A stretch of DNA of 64,000 nt from Inia geoffrensis (taxonomy: Eukaryota > Chordata > Mammalia > Artiodactyla > Iniidae). Location of the stretch: contig CM070919.1 in the NCBI GenBank assembly GCA_036417435.1, positions 34,402,318 to 34,466,317 of the forward strand, read 5' to 3'. The notes beneath the pieces were generated by a model that saw only the letters and a list, made by a program, of their open reading frames with translations, did not search any database and had not been told where the DNA came from. This document shows, piece by piece, positions 1-10,130 of the stretch. The position numbers and the translations under genes are program-made. How positions within the stretch are numbered: the stretch's first letter is position 1; the number at the start of each line of letters is the position of its first letter.

Positions 1-789
1 GAGATGATCAAACATTTCTCTTAGTTGTTAGTTCATATCATCCCCAAGTTATTGTGACTTACATTATACCATAACTTCATTTACTTTTAATCATAATCAT
101 TTATGATTAGAATGTAGCTATTGTACTTTAAAAGGCAAAAATGAAACACTCAAGATATATGATACCATCGTATATATGATACATGCTGCACTCAAGCTAC
201 ATGTAGGTGCAAACACAGCACCACCAGCAAATATTTGATAGCAGGTGGAAACATTGGGAACAAAACGAAACAGTTCAATAATTTCAACAAAGACAAATGT
301 ATTTTAAATGTGTGTATACTGGTTACCAGAGTTTCTAAAGAAAAGTTTAAATCAATACATTTTAAGTGGAGAAAAATAAGAAAAACCCAAAGTCAGTATT
401 TCAAAATTTACACCTTTTAGTTATCACAAATTTCTGGATTTTTTAACATAGCGTTTTATTTATTCAGTAAAGATCTGTTGACTTTTCATGTGCAAGACCC
501 TGTGGGGTTCAGAAAAATTCAAAACTGGCTTTCAAGGAGATAATTATGAAATAAAGAAAATACGATATATGGCATCTGATAAGACAGTGATGACACTCTT
601 AAGTCAGGAAGCAGAAAATACACCAACAACATGGCACCTCCATAGTACTTGACTTTTCCCAACAGTTTTTACCACATGACATGAGTGGCGGCTTAGCGGA
701 ATTTATGATAAGTGCTCTGTGACTTTTTGGCCCAGGACATGTTACATATTTTCTTTTGTTTTTTTTTTCTCTTAACACTAATATGGGTT
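1..789. other. Unique AT-rich non-coding sequence
   Basis: I see no recognisable repeat, exon or RNA gene. The open frames here are short and carry no domain. Confidence 0.5.
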
Positions 790-895
790 TAATGATAGTT
801 CCTAATGCATAGAGTTGTTGTGAGAATTAAACAATATCTGCACTTCAGTTAGTGCTAGTCATATAATAAACTCTGAGTTAATGTTAGTAATATAA
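790..895 (+). mobile_element. MIR SINE fragment
   Basis: The stretch has the diverged right half of a MIR element: 'gttgttgtgagaattaaa' followed by a 'cttagtgctag..at.ataa' type end, which corresponds to the MIR 'gttgtgaggattaaatgag ... cacatagta' region. It is an old tRNA-derived SINE shared by all mammals. The boundaries are approximate. Confidence 0.5.
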
Positions 896-2004
896 AAGTA
901 TTATTAGAAAATTGCATTATTGCTTCAACTTCGTGTTGAAATTGCTGCCCCAACGTAGCAATCTGAGGTTGGCAGGGTTACATGAGGATGTGTCTATACT
1001 GGTCACTCCGTGGATTGCTGAGGAAGGTCCATTGACCTCGTTACCTTTTTGTCCATTTCCTCCTTCATCACTTAACCGTTGACCTTCTAGGTGCTTCTCC
1101 CTCGCTCCAAAAGCACGTACAGGAGCATATTCAAGAAATGACATCCTTTTGCTAGGACCCTAAGAGCAGAACCTCAGTTCAAGTTCAGGTTCCTGATGGC
1201 AAAGCCAGCACATCTTTTCTTAAAAAAAAAGTAAAAGAAGAAAAATTCAGAGAGTGGGATTATATAGGGTGGAGGGAAATGATTAGAATTTAAGCTGGGT
1301 GCAGAAGTGTGATCATGTTAGGTAAGATCGCATTTATCTGCAGAGACAGAAAATTCGAAATGTAGATGGTTTATTTTTCTCATATAAAGTAGTGTTCATA
1401 GCCCTACTCAGAAACTCCAGATGCTAAGGTGAAAGTTCTCTTCTCATTTCTTCATGCTACCAGATGGGCGTTGAAACTCCAGCCATTACAACATTATTTA
1501 GGAATCAGGGAAGAAAAAGGAGAAGGAAAGGTCAGCCCTTGTGCTGGGGATAAAATTTTCCTCCAAATATCCAGTAAGCATCCACTTTTACCTCGTTATT
1601 CAGAACTGTGTCGTATGAACATCGCTTGCCATAAAAGATTTTAGAAAGATGAAGTTTTAGGCTTTTAGCTTCCATTATAGAGTGAATCACAGAGTAAATT
1701 GATTAGAATGTGTTTGGGGTGAACATTGATTACCAGCCACAGAGGTGGGTATACTTGTATGACCAGAAATGGTAGAAGGAAACTATAGGCAACCAAAGAT
1801 AGAAAGTTTTGGAGAATGGTGAATAATATGATGGGGACCAGAAAGCAGAGATCCTTAAAAGTCAACCAAAGGAATCAGGAAACAGGATTTGAAAACATGG
1901 AAAAAAGATTCAAGAGAAAGGTATAAATAAATAAAGACAGGGTTTTACCATGCAGTTGAGGATGGCAGGAAAACATTCAAACGAAAAGCCTCTGATTTAA
2001 AAGT
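896..2004. other. Mostly unique sequence with a possible old repeat near 1300-1660
   Basis: Most of this stretch shows nothing recognisable. Around 1340-1660 the order of motifs (a 'ggtttattt' start, 'ctccagccattaca', then 'cagaactgtgtc') resembles a diverged interspersed repeat that I remember from mammalian genomes but cannot name with confidence. No coding signal was found. Confidence 0.35.
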
Positions 2005-2014
2005 GTCAGCTGTG

Positions 2015-2233
2015 GGCTTCCCTGGTGGTGCAGTGGTTGAGAGTCCGCCTGCCAATGCAGGCGACACAGGTTCATGCCCCGGACCGGGAAGATCCCACAT
2101 GCCGCGGAGCGGCTGGGCCCGTGAGCCATGGCCGCTGAGCCTGTGCGTCCGGAGCCTGTGCTCCGCAACGGGAGAGGCCACAGCAGCAGTGAGAGGCCCG
2201 CGTACCACAAAAACAAAACAAAACAAAAAAAGG
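2015..2233 (+). mobile_element. CHR-type SINE (compact body) with perfect TSD
   Basis: This tRNA-Glu-derived SINE starts with 'gggcttccctggtgg' and carries the promoter-like 'gtggttgagagtccg' A-box region and 'ggttcatgcccc' B-box region. The compact body 'cggctgggcccgtgagcca' is present, and the element ends in an A-rich (caaaa)n tail. A perfect 10-bp target-site duplication, gtcagctgtg, lies at 2005-2014 and 2234-2243, so both ends are secure. CHR SINEs are transcribed by RNA polymerase III and mobilised by L1 proteins. The perfect TSD suggests a fairly young insertion. Confidence 0.95.
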
Positions 2234-2243
2234 GTCAGCTGTG

Positions 2244-4103
2244 ACTCTGGAGGGAAAAAAAAAATTCTGGTAGACTCTCTGGGAAATATCAATGTTCCTT
2301 GTTTGAGTTAATTGATGGAAGAGACTAGAAGCTAGGAAGAAACACAGATATTTTTAGAAGTCTTATTGTTAATCAAGAAAGGAATCAAATAAGGAGGATA
2401 GTTAAAGAAGAAAAAAAAAAAGCCTTTAAAGAAAGTTTTTGTTGTTGATGTTGCTTTTGTGTGGTTGTTTGTGTGTTAATGAGCAAACTTCAGAATATGT
2501 GAAGAATGTTGGTAGAAAGAGATTGAAAAGGAAGGAAGGTTAAAGGATACATATTTTTTCATAGATGATTTACTTTCGACTATTCAAAGTCCAATAATCT
2601 AAGTAATGACATACAGACTGATAAACTTATCAAATGTATTTCAAATATGTTAGTAAGAGGGAATAACAGGTATTGGATAGTTGAATGCTGACTAGATTGC
2701 TGATATTTGAGGGTTGCAAAATTCGTAAGAGTACCTCAAAATATTGTCATGGAAATGCAATTTTTAATACATGAAAATGCTGAAAACGGGTCCTAGCACA
2801 TTATAAGCCGTATATTGTTGTTATAATTAATAGTAATAGTAGTAATAGTCTTTTATCGGTACTGTCTTTGTGCAGAAACTGAAGCTCATATAATTTAATA
2901 AATGGATTTGAAGTAATGCAGTTACTAAATCAGAATTCTGTCTCAGGTGTGTCTGAGCCCAGATTCCACAGAATTTCAGGAGGAACAACAAATTCTGTGC
3001 AAGACCTTAGGGATGGTGTCAGCAGGTGGGGTTATAGTCATAGGCCTGACTTCAGGGCCTAGACCCAAATGCTAGGCTCTCAAGATAAGGCTCTGGGTAG
3101 CAAAGTGAGATTCAGGAGAGAACTAAGTCTTAGTGGTAAAATGGTACCCAAGGCAACAAGCTCAGGTTCGAGTCAATAGCAGTATTGGGCTATTTCCTAA
3201 TTTAGAGTGATGCTTCCTCAGTTCCTAAACCATGATAATTAGATTGGCAGTGCAATTCTCAGCAGCATCGATTGAACCTAAGTTTAGTTGGACAGTATCT
3301 TTAAGGCATTGAGATATAATGACTGCCAATCTAGAAATGGGTGCCGAGTAATCTTTTTCAGAAAGAGAAGGTTGCAACTCATGTTCAGATTAAAAAATAA
3401 CAAGAGCGATTTATCCACTAACCAAATTTTGTTAATGATGAGCCAAGATGTTATACATGCTTAACAAACATTGTATTTGTGGAACAATAATAATGTCAAG
3501 TTGTATATGTTTGTATATGTAAGTACTGGATAGTAGTGTCCTAAAGGTCACAAGGGGGATATTTAGAATTAAAGTATACTATCATCCCAATGTTTCTCTG
3601 AAGATTTCTAAAATTAATTATATATTATAAAATTTCAGGAGTATCCAACAATGAAGCAAATACTGAGTTTATAATTTCCAATTCAGCAGAGAAAATATGA
3701 TTAAACCTAATAATTACAAATTGACTAAATGTCTTAGTAAAGACAAAGATATGTGGAAAAGATTTTTTTTAAGTTTGTTTATATACTTTTCATAAGAAGT
3801 ATAACAAATTAAAGGACATGAAACTTAATTATACACGCTTTCATAGTTACTTTTCAGCTTTATTCAGAAGGTCTTAAGTTTTTTAAGACAATCAGATACA
3901 ACATACAACTGTTGAAAAGGAAGAATGCTAAATGTCAATATTTACAAATAATAAGATTGTTTATGTGAAAGACACAACAGACTCTCCAGACAGATTATAG
4001 AAAAAATAAGTATCCAGGTAGGTAGCTGCATGTAAGACCAATAAAGACAAACTTTTAATTTTTGTTTAAACAGGCACAAACAACAACTTTCATAACCAGG
4101 GTA
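2244..4103. other. Unique AT-rich non-coding sequence
   Basis: No gene or clear repeat was recognised. The part around 2820-2950 has a faint MIR-like look ('cagaaactgaagctca'), but it is too weak to call. Confidence 0.4.
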
Positions 4104-4215
4104 AACTTTGCTATTTGCTTATTAAGTACCAGACTCTGTTCTCAGCACTTTACATGATTGGAGGCATTCAAGCCTCACAACAGCCCTATGAGACGGGTGC
4201 CCGTAACACCTCATT
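4104..4215 (-). mobile_element. MIR SINE fragment
   Basis: The order 'accagactctgttctcagcac', 'tttacatg', 'cctcacaacagccctatgag' and 'cctcattttaga' is the reverse complement of the MIR core and right half. The copy is strongly diverged and its ends are approximate. Confidence 0.7.
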
Positions 4216-4359
4216 TTAGAGTCTGACCCATTTTGTATGGAGAATTGGTGTATGACTGAATTGGCATTGCAATTCAGTGAAGAATAAATGGTATGAGGGC
4301 AACTGGTTAGCAATATGGAAAAAAATGAAGTTGGATTTCTCCCTCAAAACCATACTCAG

Positions 4360-4685
4360 AAGTGTTTGCAAGGCTATCTTTCTCCCCTCCGTCAAGCATC
4401 TGCTCAAATGTCACCTTGGCAATGATGCCTTTCGCCTACTAACTTTTTAGAAATTGGAAATTGTATGCCTGATTTCCCTTATTTCATTCTAACGATTTTC
4501 CTCCAGAGAACTCATCACCTCCTTACATAATGTATGATTTACTTACTCATTATGATTATTGCTCTTGGTCTCCTCTCCTGAAAGGTCCACAAGGACAGAG
4601 GTCTTTGTCTTTCTTGAAGTGATAAATCTTAAGTGTCTGGAAGATGGCATATAAAAGATGCTGATTAAATATTCTGAACCAGGAT
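4360..4685 (+). mobile_element. L2 LINE 3' end fragment
   Basis: 'gctcaaatgtcaccttgg', 'actcatcacctcc', 'ggtccacaaggacagagg' and a final 'gctgattaaatatt' follow the order of the L2 3' terminal region ('ctcaaatgtcacct ... cacttatcacc ... ccatgagggcaggg ... gctcaataaatatt'). It is an ancient, inactive LINE relic. Confidence 0.7.
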
Positions 4686-5084
4686 AGAGCTCCATCAGGA
4701 TTAATCAGTAGATTTGGGAGATTAGGGGGCATTATACAATAATTATTACCCTGTTACACATAAACGGATTTGTGTTACTGAAAGAAAAAAAAATTACTTT
4801 AGAAGCCTTGGTTAGTTGTAATTCATTCAGTGTGAATTTAGACTCTTTACTCGCTGTATAAATATTAAGTAAGCTAGGCCCAAATATCATTAATATACAA
4901 ATAAAATGTTTACTGTGTATTTTATTAAGTGTATTGGATAGGTTATATGTCATTTTTTCTAAGAGGTTAGAGAATCTACACACCAAACACTAGACTAGAC
5001 ATAAAGGGGTCTGGACAGCAGACCTGGAGTTTTTTGGATTTACTAGATAATCATAAGCATATATTGTATATAAACTCTAAATAG
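4686..5084. other. Unique AT-rich non-coding sequence
   Basis: Nothing was recognised in this stretch between two L2 pieces. Confidence 0.4.
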
Positions 5085-5190
5085 GCAACAGATGTGTCTG
5101 TCTTATTCATTGTTGAATCCCAAGCTCTTAGAACAGTGCTTAGAAAATCGTAGTTACTCAGTGCCTATTTGTTGAAAGAATCATTATGTC
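5085..5190 (+). mobile_element. L2 LINE 3' terminus
   Basis: 'gaatcccaagctcttagaac', 'agtgcttag' and 'tcagtgcctatttgttgaa' match the L2 3' end pattern ('tccccagcgcctagaacagtgcctgg ... gctcaataaatatttgttgaatgaa'). The copy is short and diverged. Confidence 0.65.
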
Positions 5191-6183
5191 AGTGGGATAA
5201 TTATTTTCTCTACTTCATTCTATTATCAGAAAATGGAAATAATCCTGTCTGTTAATGTTCATATTATTAAGTAGTAGCCATAAAACAACATGAATATTAT
5301 CAGTAGAAGGTCAGTGTCTTGGCTGTCCTTCTAATAGTACTATTTTGCACAATTTGATTTTATAATGTTGCTATTTATGTACATATAGTAAAGGTTGGAA
5401 ATGTTAACTCTTTAAAAAGGCTTTTCTTGCAGGATTTTTCATTCCTACTGAATAGAATGAATCTATTATAGGGATTATTTTTGAAAGTATCAGTGTGAGA
5501 TGTTAACAGTGTCATTTAGTTAAAAACTATCAGTTAGATATGCTTTTTAGGTTTACAGATGGTATAACTCAAATCATATCATTGTTAGATATTCTTCAAC
5601 TGTATTTTTTAATCCTCTGTTAAGACAGAAGGAATCTAGGTATTTATATCCTTGAATTATTATAGTACTAGATCCTTCACGAAATTCTATTGTAGGAAGA
5701 ACACTCTTCTTTCTGAAAAATTCCCACTTTTCTTTCCTCTGAACTAAGTAGTTTGTTAAAGAGATTATGAATCAGGCTTAAAAACATAATGTGGTTTTCC
5801 ATTCAATAAATTGTCAGTTGCAAAACTGTTTTTAAACAACATCAATATTTCAAGCAAATAATCTACTAATGCACTGGCTGTTTCTTCTCTCAATAAAGCA
5901 CATATTACGAAGATGCTCAAAATCACTGTAGGTATTAAAGAGAAGATAAAATTCAGTACTCTATAAATTACAACCTCATCATGTATCTTTTTAACTTAGT
6001 TTTCATGCAGATTATCTTTCACCCAAAGGCCAAATCCTGAAAAGAAATTAGGTTGGTGCTAAAGAAAAGATGCTTTGACTAAGTAAAATATCAGCAAAAC
6101 TGAAGCTCTCTTAGAGTATTTCTCCGTACAGAGCAACTTAAACAGAATTTGTCAGTAATGAAAGCACATTTTAGAAAACTTTG
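5191..6183. other. Unique AT-rich non-coding sequence
   Basis: No repeat, exon or RNA gene was recognised. Confidence 0.4.

Positions 6184-6245
<62 letters not shown>
6184..6245 (+). repeat. (CT)n microsatellite
   Basis: This is an almost pure CT dinucleotide run of about 60 bp with one early 'ttt' interruption. It is a homopurine-homopyrimidine mirror tract and is probably length-polymorphic. Confidence 0.97.
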
Positions 6246-6248
<3 letters not shown>

Positions 6249-6749
6249 ATTTTAATATCCCCTCAACCTTTAGTTCCAGGCCATGAAGTTGGTTGTGAAC
6301 AAATTTTTCCTCCCTTCTTTGAATATTTCTTTGCAATCTTTCAATTCTGCCTTTGCGTCTTTCAGAGATTTGTTTTCTACCCAGTTACAATGGATGTTAC
6401 TATTACCACAAACAGACTAATTAAAATTTTAAGCGGTATAACTATATACCCCAGTTAATTAAAAATATAAATATATGTGCATAGGAATATGGACAGAGAG
6501 CCCGTAAGGAGTGATGAAGGTCAAGGGAGAATCTCTCTGCAGTGGGGTAGTTCATTGTCACTCAAATTACTGGGACCTACAATTACTATACGTAGACCTG
6601 GGTCATGCCTGAAATGTACAAATCTTCATGTATTATAGTAAAAACCTCTTATTACAAAGTAATAACTATTAATAAGTTGTTTAACTTAATTGTGTATTGT
6701 AGTATAGAATTAGAATAAACATATTTTTTAATTAATTAATTTATTTATC
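6246..6749. other. Unique AT-rich non-coding sequence
   Basis: No repeat or gene was recognised before the SINE tail, which is the T-rich 'taattaattaatttattta' just upstream of 6750. Confidence 0.4.
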
Positions 6750-7110
6750 TTTGGCTGCATTGGGTCTTCGTTGCTGCGTGTAGGCTTTCTCTAGTTGCGA
6801 CGAGCAGGGGCCGCCCTTCGTCGCGGTGCACAGGCTTCTCATTGCGGTGGCTTCTCTTGTTGTGGAGCACGGGCCCTAGGCACGTGGGCTTCAGTAGTTG
6901 TGGCACGCGGGCTCAGTAGTTATGGCTCGTGGGCTCTAGAGCACAGGCTCAGTAGTTGTGGCTTGCGGGCCCTAGAGCGCAGGCTCAGTAGTTGTGGCAC
7001 ACGGGCTTAGTTGCTCCGCGGCATGTGGGATCTTTCCCGGACCAGGGCTCGAATCCGTGTCCCCCGCATTGGCAGGCAGATTCTTAACCACTGCGCCACC
7101 AGCAACGTCC
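6750..7110 (-). mobile_element. CHR-type SINE (long body) with internal 36-bp tandem repeat
   Basis: This is the reverse complement of a long-body CHR SINE. It reads 'ttggctgcattgggtcttcg' at its 3' side and 'ggatctttcccggaccaggg', then 'ccactgcgccacc', at its 5' side. The internal motif 'ggctcagtagtt' recurs at 6910, 6946 and 6982, an exact 36-bp period, so the body is expanded and the element is about 360 bp rather than about 290 bp. The 5' terminus reads 'accagcaacgtcc' instead of 'accagggaagccc', which points to some divergence. I found no convincing TSD. Confidence 0.9.
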
Positions 7111-8079
7111 TCTTACAAGGTAAAAGAACCAAAAACAGCGTTAGGATAATAATTTTGTAATATTCCACGTAAAGCTATACTATTTAGAGATTATTTTCCC
7201 ATGGGGGAAAAATTCTCTAAAGTTTTATGTAAGAGAAGGTGAAAATACAATTCACATATTTCTTATGTGGTCAAAAAGGAAAAATTCAAAAGCTAAGAAG
7301 CAGGAGAACTAAATTCTAGTCTTAACCAAAATAGTGGTTTAGAGCACAGTTGTTTATATTCCATAGTTATTGTTTAAATATTGTTAAACATTACATAAGT
7401 CCATCATTTCTACATATTGAAATCTGTTGACAACAACAAAAATCATTAGACTAATATTATTTTCCAAAAAATAATGGGATATATTAATTCAATATTGAGT
7501 TTGTACGTTATACATGTTAAAGTATTCAGGGATTTCACAGGACAATTTTTCCCCATAGCAGTATTTCTTCTGTAATAATATCCTTAATGTGAACAACAGT
7601 TACCTCCTTGTTGATATCCAGAGAACTGGATTGAGAAGATATCTCAAGACAGGTGCTAAGATTGGGACTGAGAAAGCCAAATCAGAGAAGATAAAGGAAA
7701 GAAAAGATACACCCGCTCAGTCTGAAAACCGACTGCAGCTCCATAGTCTACAATATGATAGCACATGGGGGAAAAAATCGTTCAATTCCACAAACTATTA
7801 CGTTTATCCTATGCAAATAGTACTTTACTATTTTAAAAAGTCTTACCTAGGTATAAGTTATTCATTGTATGAAAATCAGTATTTTAAGGAATGTTTCACC
7901 AAGTATCAAATAGCACTATCAAGGGCCATGCTGGGCTCTGCCAGAAAGGTTATTATCAAAACACAAAGCATCCATGAGAGATGGGTTATGAAACATGCCT
8001 GTTTTTAAGGTCACTATTGTGGTGAGGTCTCCTAACCAGTCTTTGAGGATGAAACTTTTTTGAAATCTATTCAATGGCA
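7111..8079. other. Unique AT-rich non-coding sequence
   Basis: A 139-codon open frame at 7589-8008 is the longest frame outside recognised repeats. It shows no domain, and its length is expected by chance in this base composition. No gene is called. Confidence 0.4.
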
Positions 8080-8960
8080 CATGCTGTACTAAATGCCAGA
8101 GATCTGCATGAAAATATGTGGACTCTTTTTTCCAGGCTGTTAAATTAGCAGAGAAAATAGTGGAATTAAGCAGATGATGGCAATACTATGTGATGGGTTC
8201 TTTGTTAGTGGGTACCGTGGATACAGATGTATGTGCATGCATGGGGTCTGCTGGGGGCCAGGGGGTCAGCAAAGGCTTCCTGGTTCAGATGACTTCTGAG
8301 ACAAGGGTTGGGGGGAGGGAGAAGGAGGGAAAGGTAGCAGCATAGGTAAATGCGGGAAGGTGAGAGAGAATATGCCATGTGAGCATCACACATAGCAGGA
8401 GGGCGGCAGGAGGAGAACGGTGAGGGAATGAGACCCGCATATTGCTGAGCTAAGCAGTTTGGAATTTATCTTGAAGGCTGTGGGATACAGTGGGATTATT
8501 TTAAAGAAGGGAGTAAGGCGACTTTGGAAAAATTATTCAGGGTGAGGGAGGTAAGATGCTTTTGGAGAAGTTATTACTGGTCAAAGAGGAGTCACCCGCC
8601 CCCCAGCTTTGGCTGGGGCGCTTATTAGATGGATGGTGACAAGCAAAGGAGAGAATGCCTGGCTTCAGTTTTTGCCAAAATGAATTAAGACTTTTATCCT
8701 AAATCTGAGATTTATAATAGAAAATTATATGCCTTGGAAATAGGAGGAGATGTAATTGGAGGGAAAAGAGACAATAAGATGTTGTGAGAGCCGTTAAAAG
8801 GGAAGGGTTACCCAAGTAGCAGAGAGCTCCAAAAGGAGGAAAAATAGTTGAGGTAAGGTTGTAGGAAGTTGCTGTGTTTTGGGATTAAAATGTCAGGATT
8901 CTTATGGTCCTGGGTGATAATGATGGATTCAGGGATGGGAGTGGGGGGTGAAATGGCTCG
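8080..8960 (-). mobile_element. L2 LINE fragment
   Basis: Read on the plus strand, the order 'tgtactaaatgccagagatc', 'ggcttcctggttcagatgac', 'gtgagggaatgag', 'agtttggaatttatcttgaa' and 'gattattttaaagaaggga' is the reverse complement of the L2 3' region ('..tgtcacctcctcagggaagcc..', '..cctccattggctcc..'). It is an ancient relic with no open frame left. The same family recurs at 35.0-35.8 kb and 60.0-61.6 kb in the same orientation. Confidence 0.6.
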
Positions 8961-9380
8961 GAGGTAGAGTCCAAGTGAAGAAAAGTGTGACACGTGAGCT
9001 CTCACGAATGTGGATGATCTTCATGGACATTAACCTTACCTGGAATGGTGGGCAATTAGCTTCCACTTTCACAGATAGTCCCAGACATTTCCTGCTGAAT
9101 ATTTGTATACTATTCAGTTACTTATACATCAAGCTTAGTGGATTCTTACGCACAAAGTGGTTCAAAGAACATTTTGTGAAGAAGTTCAATACATAGGAAA
9201 ATTGGTTTTATGACAAAATATAGCAAAAGTAGCACCAGCATGGTTGTCCTGGCAGCACATGGATCTCAGGCTTAAAGTTTCGTAATAGTACAGTTTGAGT
9301 CTTTATTCCTGCAAATATAGCCCAGTTGATATCAGAAGTGAAACTGAGGGAACTAATGTATGAATAGAAAGCAGTATCCA

Positions 9381-9797
9381 CTGCTGAACTGAATGAATAA
9401 GCGTTTTCAGAACTCTAATTGAAAACTGATGAATTCATAGAAGTGCTAACAAAAGATCAAGATAAAAAAAATTAATTACATGGGACTGAGTGAACTGATG
9501 AGGATGATTATAATTTTTTTGACTCTCTGTTTGAATAAAAAAAAAATCCCACAAGGACTCAGAGGCAAAAAATATACAAATCAATTTTCACTGCAAAGTA
9601 AAGGAGCTGTTACAGTGGAGGATTCCTGGACTGAATGCCAATATTATGACACAGTGTGAGTGTGTTTCGTGTTCGGTAATTGCAATCATTGTTGCTTTTG
9701 TTGTGGTCATCCATTTACAATGCTTGGTGTCAGTTTATTTATCTCTTGTAAAAATTAAATACAGTGTGTGTGTGTGTGAGAAAAAAAAAGAAAAAAA
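9381..9797 (+). pseudogene. 5'-truncated processed pseudogene (retrocopy of an unidentified mRNA 3' end)
   Basis: This segment is bounded by a 13-bp direct repeat, aaagcagtatcca, at 9368-9380 and 9798-9810. It ends in an A-rich tail (about 9780-9800, one G interruption) preceded by an ATTAAA poly(A) signal at 9754-9759, about 21 nt upstream. These are the marks of L1-mediated retrotransposition of a polyadenylated RNA. It is not a SINE or L1 that I recognise, so a cellular mRNA 3' UTR is the likely source. A (TG)n run lies between the signal and the tail. The first bases allow a short in-frame end with a TAA stop near 9399-9401, but I cannot identify a protein. A second AATAAA sits at 9534-9539. 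The retrocopy call is well supported; the parent gene is unknown. Confidence 0.7.
9754..9759 (+). promoter_or_regulatory. ATTAAA poly(A) signal within the retrocopy
   Basis: ATTAAA lies about 21 nt before the A-rich tail, the usual distance between signal and cleavage site. It is a relic of the source transcript. Confidence 0.65.
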
Positions 9798-9929
9798 AAA
9801 GCAGTATCCAAAACACGTGCCTGTGAAGCAAATCAGGCTGTTGTACTTAATGGTCTTCTCTGAGGACACTGTCAGAATCAAACCAATTGCCTGTTCTCTA
9901 GATCAGCATTTGAAAAAATATATTTTATT

Positions 9930-10075
9930 GAGCTTCCCTGGTGGCACAGTGGTTGAGAGTCCGCCTGCCGATGCAGGGACATGGGTTCGTGCCCCGGTCC
10001 GGGAAGATCCCACATGCCGCGGAGCCTGTGCGTCAGGAGCCTGTGCTCCACAACAGTGAGAGGCCCACGTACGGC

Positions 10076-10118
<43 letters not shown>
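9930..10118 (+). mobile_element. CHR-type SINE (compact body, internally deleted) with (AT)n tail and TSD
   Basis: The element has the usual head 'gcttccctggtggcacagtgg' and B-box-like 'ggttcgtgccccggtccggg'. About 30 bp of the body are missing: 'ccgcggagc' joins directly to 'ctgtgcgtc', dropping the 'ggctgggcccgtgagcca' block. The poly(A) tail has grown into a pure (AT)n run. A 12-bp TSD, atatattttatt, is present at 9918-9929 and 10119-10130. Confidence 0.93.
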
Positions 10119-10123
<5 letters not shown>

Positions 10124-10130
10124 TTTTATT

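Noticed and set aside
2003..2311. Gly/Pro/Arg-rich frames recurring at each SINE (for example 'SPPANAGDTGSCPGPG')
   Set aside because: They are shadow translations of the CHR SINE, repeated wherever the SINE occurs.
6640..6665. Possible TSD partner (cctcttattacaaagtaa) for the SINE ending at 7110 (cctcttacaaggtaa)
   Set aside because: It needs a 3-base gap and a tail of about 90 bp of ordinary sequence, so it is more likely coincidence.
7589..8008. 139-codon open frame, the longest outside recognised repeats
   Set aside because: No domain, no neighbouring gene signals, and a frame of this length is expected about once by chance in 64 kb of six-frame AT-rich DNA.
9960..10030. tRNA-like A and B boxes within SINEs
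   Set aside because: They belong to the tRNA-derived SINE head; there is no complete cloverleaf, so no tRNA gene is called.
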